From Paracoccus sp. MKU1 (GTDB taxonomy: Bacteria; Pseudomonadota; Alphaproteobacteria; Rhodobacterales; Rhodobacteraceae): DNA of 64,000 nucleotides. The notes beneath the pieces were generated by a model. It saw only the letters and a program-made list of their open reading frames with translations. It did no database searches and was not told the origin of the DNA. Shown here piece after piece: positions 59,462 through 64,000 of the stretch; position 1 is the first letter of the stretch; each line of letters opens with the position of its first letter. The stretch spans positions 1 through 64,000 of the forward strand of contig NZ_LLWQ01000141.1 of assembly GCF_001447385.1 (NCBI RefSeq). Reading direction: 5' to 3'. The translations under genes and the position numbers were made by a program.

Positions 59462-59617
59462 CCGCGGCCCGCCGGCGCCCCGGAACCCTGGGCTGCCCTA
59501 GGGTCAGCTTGGGAAAAAACCTTTGCCAACAGGGGGCTCGTGTCGCAAGACTGTCACGGGGGGCCGCTAGGTGGCAGCCAGCCGCCGATGGGGCGTGTTC
59601 TGTAACGGAGTTGACCA

Positions 59618-60724
59618 ATGACCATTCAATCGACCGCGGCGGGGCTTGCCGCCCTGGCCCTGCTGGCGAGTTCGGGCGCCGCTTCGGCGCAGGATCTGGC
59701 GGCGCTGGAAGAGGCCGCGAAGGCCGAGGGCATGCTGACCACCATCGCCCTGCCGCATGACTGGTGCAACTATGGCGGGGTGATCGAGGGCTTCAAGGCG
59801 AAATACCCCGAGATCCGGGTCAACGAGCTGAACCCGGATGCGGGTTCGGCCGACGAGCTCGAGGCGATCCGCGCCAACAAGGACAACAAGGGCCCGCAGG
59901 CGCCCGACGTGATCGACGTGGGCCTGTCCTTCGGCCCGCAGGCCAAGGCCGAGGGGCTGATCCAGCCCTACAAGGTCGCGACCTGGGACACGATCCCGGA
60001 GGATGCCAAGGACGCCGATGGCTATTGGTATGGCGATTATTACGGCGTGATGGCCTTTGGCGTGAACACCGACCTGATCGACGCGGCGCCGAAAAGCTGG
60101 AAGGACCTGACCAAGCCGGAATATGCCAATGCCTTCGCGCTGGCGGGCGATCCGCGCGCCTCGGCCCAGGCGATCATCTCGGTCATGGCGGCAGGCATCG
60201 CCAATGGCGGCGAGCCGGGCGAGGCATCCGGCCAGAAGGGCATGGAACTGATGGCCGAGGTGCACAAGGCCGGCAATTTCGTGCCCGTCATCGGCAAGTC
60301 GGCGACCATCGCGCAAGGCGCGACGCCCATCGTCACCGCCTGGGACTACAACCTGCTGTCCTGGCGCGACAGCCTGAACGGCAACCCGCCGGTCGAGGTC
60401 ATCATCCCCGAGGACGGCGTGGTCGCCGGCGTCTACGTCCAGGCGATCTCGGCCTATGCGCCGCATCCGAACGCGGCCAAGCTGTGGATGGAATACCTGT
60501 ATTCGGACGAGGGCCAGCTGGGCTGGCTCAAGGGCTATTGCCACCCGATCCGCTTCAACGACCTGGTGGCCAATGGCAAGGTGCCGCAGGAACTGCTGGA
60601 CGCGCTGCCGCCGGCGGAAGCCTATGAAAAGGCGATCTTCCCCACGCTGGAGCAGCAGGAGGCCAACAAGAAGGTCGTGACCGAGGGCTGGGACAGCGCC
60701 GTCGGCGCGGCGGTCCAGGAATAA
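59618..60724 (+). CDS. ABC transporter binding protein (spermidine/iron/phosphonate class)
   Basis: The product has 368 residues with a signal peptide (AGLAALALLASSGAASA, cleavage near residue 24) and the family-1/PotD-like fold: IALPHDWCNYGGVIEGFKAKYPEIRVNEL, YYGVMAFGVNTDLI and VEVIIPEDGVVAGVYVQAIS. It resembles binding proteins for polyamines, Fe3+ or 2-aminoethylphosphonate; the ligand cannot be chosen from sequence here. CGGAG precedes the start. First of four import genes. Confidence 0.88.
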   Translation: MTIQSTAAGLAALALLASSGAASAQDLAALEEAAKAEGMLTTIALPHDWCNYGGVIEGFKAKYPEIRVNELNPDAGSADELEAIRANKDNKGPQAPDVIDVGLSFGPQAKAEGLIQPYKVATWDTIPEDAKDADGYWYGDYYGVMAFGVNTDLIDAAPKSWKDLTKPEYANAFALAGDPRASAQAIISVMAAGIANGGEPGEASGQKGMELMAEVHKAGNFVPVIGKSATIAQGATPIVTAWDYNLLSWRDSLNGNPPVEVIIPEDGVVAGVYVQAISAYAPHPNAAKLWMEYLYSDEGQLGWLKGYCHPIRFNDLVANGKVPQELLDALPPAEAYEKAIFPTLEQQEANKKVVTEGWDSAVGAAVQE

Positions 60725-60776
60725 GGCGCGGCGGCCCCGCCCGGCTGGCGGGGCCCCCCGGAACGGGCGAGGCGGA

Positions 60777-61625
60777 ATGAGACAGATCGGCTGGAACTGG
60801 CTGGGCGTCCTGCCCTTTTTCGCCTTTGCGCTGCTGTTTCTGGTGCTGCCGACGATGAACATCGTCATCGGCGCCTTCCAGAATCCGCAGGGCGAGTTCA
60901 CGCTGGCCAACCTGGCCGGGCTGGCCTCGCCGCGGATCGTGTCGAGCTTTGCCATCTCGATCAAGATCTCGCTGGCCTCGGCGCTTTTGGGCTGCCTGAT
61001 CGGCTTTGCCATGGCGGCGGCGGTGGTCATGGGCGGCGTGCCGCGCTGGATCAAGGCGCCGCTGATGACATTCTCCGGCGTCGCCTCGAACTTCGCCGGG
61101 GTGCCGCTGGCCTTTGCCTTCATCGCCACGCTGGGGCGGGTGGGGCTGGTCACGATGCTGCTGCGGCAATGGTTCGGCATCAACATCTATGCCATGGGCT
61201 TCAACCTGCTGTCGTTCTGGGGCCTGACGCTGACCTATCTGTTCTTCCAGATCCCGCTGATGATCCTGATCATCACCCCGGCGCTGGAGGGGTTGAAGCG
61301 CGAATGGCGCGAGGCGGCAGAGGTGCTGGGCGCCAGCACGGGACAATACTGGCGCATGGTGGCGCTGCCGATCCTGTTCCCGTCGCTCTTGGGCACCTTC
61401 GCGCTGCTGTTCGCCAACAGCTTCGGGGCGGTGGCGACGGCCTATGCGCTGACCGGCTCGTCGCTGTCCATCGTGCCGATCATGCTGTTCGCGCAGATCC
61501 GCGGCGACGTGCTGCAGGACCCGCATCTGGGCTATGCCATGGCCTTCGGCATGATCGTCGTGACCGGCCTGGCGAACCTCGCCTATGTCGTCATGCGCAC
61601 CCGGGCCGAGAGGTGGATGCGATGA
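60777..61625 (+). CDS. ABC transporter permease 1 (spermidine/iron class)
   Basis: The product has 282 residues, six membrane segments, with the EAA loop EWREAAEVLGASTGQYWRMVALPILFPSLLG. An N-terminal WNWLGVLPFFAFALLFLVLP helix starts the chain. It overlaps the second permease by ATGA, so the two are translated together and probably form a heterodimer. Confidence 0.9.
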   Translation: MRQIGWNWLGVLPFFAFALLFLVLPTMNIVIGAFQNPQGEFTLANLAGLASPRIVSSFAISIKISLASALLGCLIGFAMAAAVVMGGVPRWIKAPLMTFSGVASNFAGVPLAFAFIATLGRVGLVTMLLRQWFGINIYAMGFNLLSFWGLTLTYLFFQIPLMILIITPALEGLKREWREAAEVLGASTGQYWRMVALPILFPSLLGTFALLFANSFGAVATAYALTGSSLSIVPIMLFAQIRGDVLQDPHLGYAMAFGMIVVTGLANLAYVVMRTRAERWMR

Positions 61626-62404
61626 GGCGGGTCTGGTCCTGGGCGGCGCTGATCGTCGGCGGGCTGTATTTCCTGCTGCCGCTGATCGGCACCATCGAGT
61701 TCTCGCTGCGGATGCGGCGCGGGGAATATTCGCTGGACGCCTATCGCTCGGTGCTGTCGGACGCGGCCTTCCGGCAGACCTTCAGCTATTCGGTGGTCAT
61801 GGCGCTGCTGACCATCGTGCTAGGGGTGCTGATCGTGGTGCCGACCGCCTATTGGGTGCGGCTGCGCCTGCCGCGGCTGCGCCCGGTGATCGAGTTCATC
61901 ACCCTGCTGCCGCTGGTCATTCCCGCCATCGTCGTGGTCTTCGGCTATATCCGGCTTTACAACACCAGCTCGATCCTGCCGCTGACCGGCACCGCATCCG
62001 GCACCAACCTGCTCTTGCTCTGCGGCTATGCCACGCTGGCGTTGCCCTATATGTATCGCGCCGTCGACACCGGGCTTTCCACGCTGGACGTGCGCAGCCT
62101 GACCGAGGCCGCGCAATCGCTGGGCGCCGGCTGGGTGCGGATCATCGGCCGGCTGATCCTGCCCAACGTGCTGGGCGCGGTGATGTCGGGCGCCTTCCTG
62201 TCCTTCGCCATCGTCATCGGCGAATTCACCATGGCGGCGCTGCTGAACCGGCCGGCCTTCGGGCCCTACATGCAGCTGCTGGGCGCCAACCGCGCCTATG
62301 AGCCGGCGGCGCTGGCGGTGATCGCCTTCGCCGTCACCTGGGGCTGCATGGGGGTGATGCAGCTGATCTCCCGCCTGTTCGGCACACGGATTCAACCGAC
62401 ATGA
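61622..62404 (+). CDS. ABC transporter permease 2 (spermidine/iron class)
   Basis: The product has 260 residues, six membrane segments, with LTEAAQSLGAGWVRIIGRLILPNVLGA as the EAA loop. The start is fixed by the ATGA overlap at 61622; the frame to 61169 is a shadow of permease 1. Its end overlaps the ATPase gene by ATGA. Confidence 0.9.
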   Translation: MRRVWSWAALIVGGLYFLLPLIGTIEFSLRMRRGEYSLDAYRSVLSDAAFRQTFSYSVVMALLTIVLGVLIVVPTAYWVRLRLPRLRPVIEFITLLPLVIPAIVVVFGYIRLYNTSSILPLTGTASGTNLLLLCGYATLALPYMYRAVDTGLSTLDVRSLTEAAQSLGAGWVRIIGRLILPNVLGAVMSGAFLSFAIVIGEFTMAALLNRPAFGPYMQLLGANRAYEPAALAVIAFAVTWGCMGVMQLISRLFGTRIQPT

Positions 62405-63435
62405 GCTTCCTGACCCTCGACCACCTGCAGAAATCCTTCGGCCCGACCCGCGTCGTCCACGACTTCGACCTGTCGGTGGAAAAGGGCGAGTTCGTGTCCT
62501 TCCTGGGGCCGTCCGGCTGCGGCAAGACCACGGTGCTGCGCATGGTCGCGGGGTTCGAGACGCCGACGGCGGGCCGCATCACCATCGACGGCCAGGACGT
62601 GACCCGGTCGCGGCCGAATCAGCGCCGCATCGGCATGGTGTTCCAGTCCTATGCGCTGTTCCCGAACCTGACCGTGGCCGAGAATGTCGGCTTCGGCCTG
62701 AAGGTCGCCGGCATCGCGCGGGCCGAGCGTGCCGGCCGCGTGGCCGAGATGCTGGCGCTGATCGGCCTGCCGGACCTGGGCGGGCGCTATCCCTGGCAGC
62801 TGTCGGGCGGCCAGCAGCAGCGGGTGGCGCTGGCCCGGGCGCTGGCGCCGCGGCCGCGCGTGCTGCTGCTGGACGAGCCGCTGTCGGCGCTGGACGCCAA
62901 GATCCGCGTCTCTCTGCGCAACCAGATCCGCGAGATCCAGCAGCAGCTGGGCATCACCACCATCTTCGTCACCCATGACCAGGAGGAGGCGCTGTCGATT
63001 TCCGACCGCATCGTGGTCATGCACAAGGGCGTCGCCGACCAGACCGGCACCCCCGCGCAGATCTACAACCAGCCCGCCACCGATTTCGTCGCCGGATTTG
63101 TCGGCACGCTGAACCGGTTCGAGGCCGAGGTGCTGGACGCCGCCCGCGGCCTTGTCCGCGTCGAGGGGGCCGAGATCGCGCTGGACCGCCCGCTGTCCCC
63201 CGGGCGCATCACGCTCGCGGCGCGGCCGGAAAGCCTGCGCATCGCGCCCGAGGGCATCCCGGCCGAGATCGCCGGCGTCGAATTCCTTGGCTCCGTCCAG
63301 CGGCTGCGGGCGCGGGTGGCGGGTCGCGAGGTGGTGCTGGACCGCTTCAACGAACCGGGGGTGGCATTGCCCCAGCCCGGCGTGCAGGTGCGCCTGGCGG
63401 CCGCGCAGGCGGGCTGGCTGGTTCTGGCCGGCTGA
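62401..63435 (+). CDS. ABC transporter ATPase (PotA/FbpC class)
   Basis: The product has 344 residues: Walker A GPSGCGKTT near residue 37-45, Q-loop VFQSYALFPNLT, signature [15 protein letters not shown], Walker B VLLLDEPLSALDAKIR and H-loop THDQEEALSISDR. The last 110 residues form a TOBE-type C-terminal domain (ITLAARPESLRIAPEG). It energises the import of the substrate bound by the 59618 protein. It converges on the glycosyltransferase gene. Confidence 0.92.
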   Translation: MSFLTLDHLQKSFGPTRVVHDFDLSVEKGEFVSFLGPSGCGKTTVLRMVAGFETPTAGRITIDGQDVTRSRPNQRRIGMVFQSYALFPNLTVAENVGFGLKVAGIARAERAGRVAEMLALIGLPDLGGRYPWQLSGGQQQRVALARALAPRPRVLLLDEPLSALDAKIRVSLRNQIREIQQQLGITTIFVTHDQEEALSISDRIVVMHKGVADQTGTPAQIYNQPATDFVAGFVGTLNRFEAEVLDAARGLVRVEGAEIALDRPLSPGRITLAARPESLRIAPEGIPAEIAGVEFLGSVQRLRARVAGREVVLDRFNEPGVALPQPGVQVRLAAAQAGWLVLAG

Positions 63436-63444
63436 AGGGCCGGC

Positions 63445-64000
63445 CTATTTCCGGTTTTCGCCGCGGATGGCCAGCGCCTGGCGCAGATGGCCAGGCAGGA
63501 CGGCGAAGCCCTTGGCGTAACGCAGGAACAGCCGGCGCGGATTGGACAGCATCCGCCACAGCCATTCCAGCTTGATCCGGCGCACCCATTGCGGCGCCCG
63601 GCGCTGGTGCCCGGACAGGAAGTCGAGCCCGGCCCCGATCGAGGCGAAGCCGACATCGCCAAGCGCATCGCGGGCGCGGATGGCGAAAAGCTCCTGCCGG
63701 GGGGCGCCAAGCGCCAGGAAGCACAGCCGGGCGCCAGAGGCGCGGATGCGGCCGATGATCTCGGCCCCTTCCGCGCCCATCGGGTCGAAGGGAAAGCCCG
63801 GCGCATGGGTCAGCGCCACCCGCAGCTCGGGCACGGCGGCCTGCATGCTGCGGCCGGCCAGCGCCAGCGATTCGTCGCTGCTGCCGATCAGCGCCACCGG
63901 CAGGCCGGCCCGCGCCGCCTCGGCGGCCAAGGGCAGCACCAGATCCGAGCCGGGCGCCAGCGCCACCGGCCGTCCGGCGATCCGCGACAGCCAGACGATG
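63445..64000 (-). CDS. WecG/TagA-family glycosyltransferase, truncated by the window edge
   Basis: This family (GT26) adds N-acetylmannosaminuronate, N-acetylmannosamine or related sugars to lipid-linked precursors in polysaccharide synthesis. The open frame runs past base 64000 (IVWLSRIAGRPVALAPGSDLVLP), so about 185 C-terminal residues are seen. It has AGLPVALIGSSDESLALAG, RLCFLALGAPRQELFA, and GVGFxxxxG-like GDVGFASIGAGLDFLSGHQRRAPQW, followed by LEWLWRMLSNPRRLFLRY, all typical. The usual start is outside the window. Confidence 0.9.
   Translation of the reverse strand, partial: IVWLSRIAGRPVALAPGSDLVLPLAAEAARAGLPVALIGSSDESLALAGRSMQAAVPELRVALTHAPGFPFDPMGAEGAEIIGRIRASGARLCFLALGAPRQELFAIRARDALGDVGFASIGAGLDFLSGHQRRAPQWVRRIKLEWLWRMLSNPRRLFLRYAKGFAVLPGHLRQALAIRGENRK

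Overview
The window reads as a high-GC alphaproteobacterial chromosome, most likely Paracoccus (Rhodobacteraceae) and close to P. denitrificans. The grounds are the ribosomal-protein sequences, a LuxR/LuxI pair beside rplQ, a Bzt/Aap-type amino-acid transporter, malyl-CoA lyase, phosphatidylcholine synthase, an ATP12 chaperone and a serC leader RNA. The genus is inferred from recognised protein families, not from a database search. I see no IS element, prophage, CRISPR array, tRNA or rRNA.

Layout. (1) 1-17246: the 3' part of tuf, then the full S10-spc-alpha ribosomal superoperon (rpsJ to rplQ, with secY, adk and rpoA). It is broken once, between rpmD and rplO, by a terminator, a gene for a predicted outer-membrane beta-barrel protein and a fresh promoter. 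(2) 17524-18793: a LuxR-type regulator with AT-richer codon use and a LuxI-type acyl-homoserine-lactone synthase. (3) 18855-22959: a tightly overlapping run rarA-crcB-rluC-HAD phosphatase-ATP12 chaperone. (4) 23113-27739: an L-amino-acid ABC transporter of four genes, then a membrane-anchored Asp/Gly-rich calcium-binding-type protein. (5) 28876-42465: D-amino-acid transaminase, malyl-CoA lyase, a dipeptide-type ABC transporter, an MFS exporter, D-amino-acid dehydrogenase, a small YeaQ-type membrane protein, L,D-transpeptidase, a Lys/Ala-rich basic protein, a lytic transglycosylase and a lone dipeptide-type binding protein. Much of this fits peptide, D-amino-acid and cell-wall turnover. (6) 42526-47241: phosphatidylcholine synthase and the serine pathway, with serB divergent from serC-serA. 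(7) 47294-51335: a metallophosphatase, a Na/phosphate cotransporter with a PhoU-like tail, hspQ and an ATPase/STAS partner-switching pair.

(8) 51821-55813 is the most unusual system: circularly permuted ATP-grasp ligase, alpha-E protein, transglutaminase-like protease and the Anbu proteasome-like peptidase, co-directional and closely spaced. This gene set has been predicted in the literature to make and process a peptide or amide modification; its substrate is, to my knowledge, unknown. The STAS/kinase pair diverges from it across 485 bp. (9) 55826-64000: mutS, an exported hydratase-fold protein, a second ABC importer of four genes (spermidine/iron/phosphonate class) and a truncated WecG/TagA glycosyltransferase at the window edge.

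Non-coding features that stand out are a 46-bp repeat present as two nearly identical copies 44.5 kb apart, with looser relatives at four more gene ends; a series of perfect GC-rich hairpins at ribosomal-operon junctions; a 14-bp-stem hairpin after the transporter binding-protein gene; a 25-bp AT-rich inverted repeat before dadA; and a hairpin that covers the luxI ribosome binding site.
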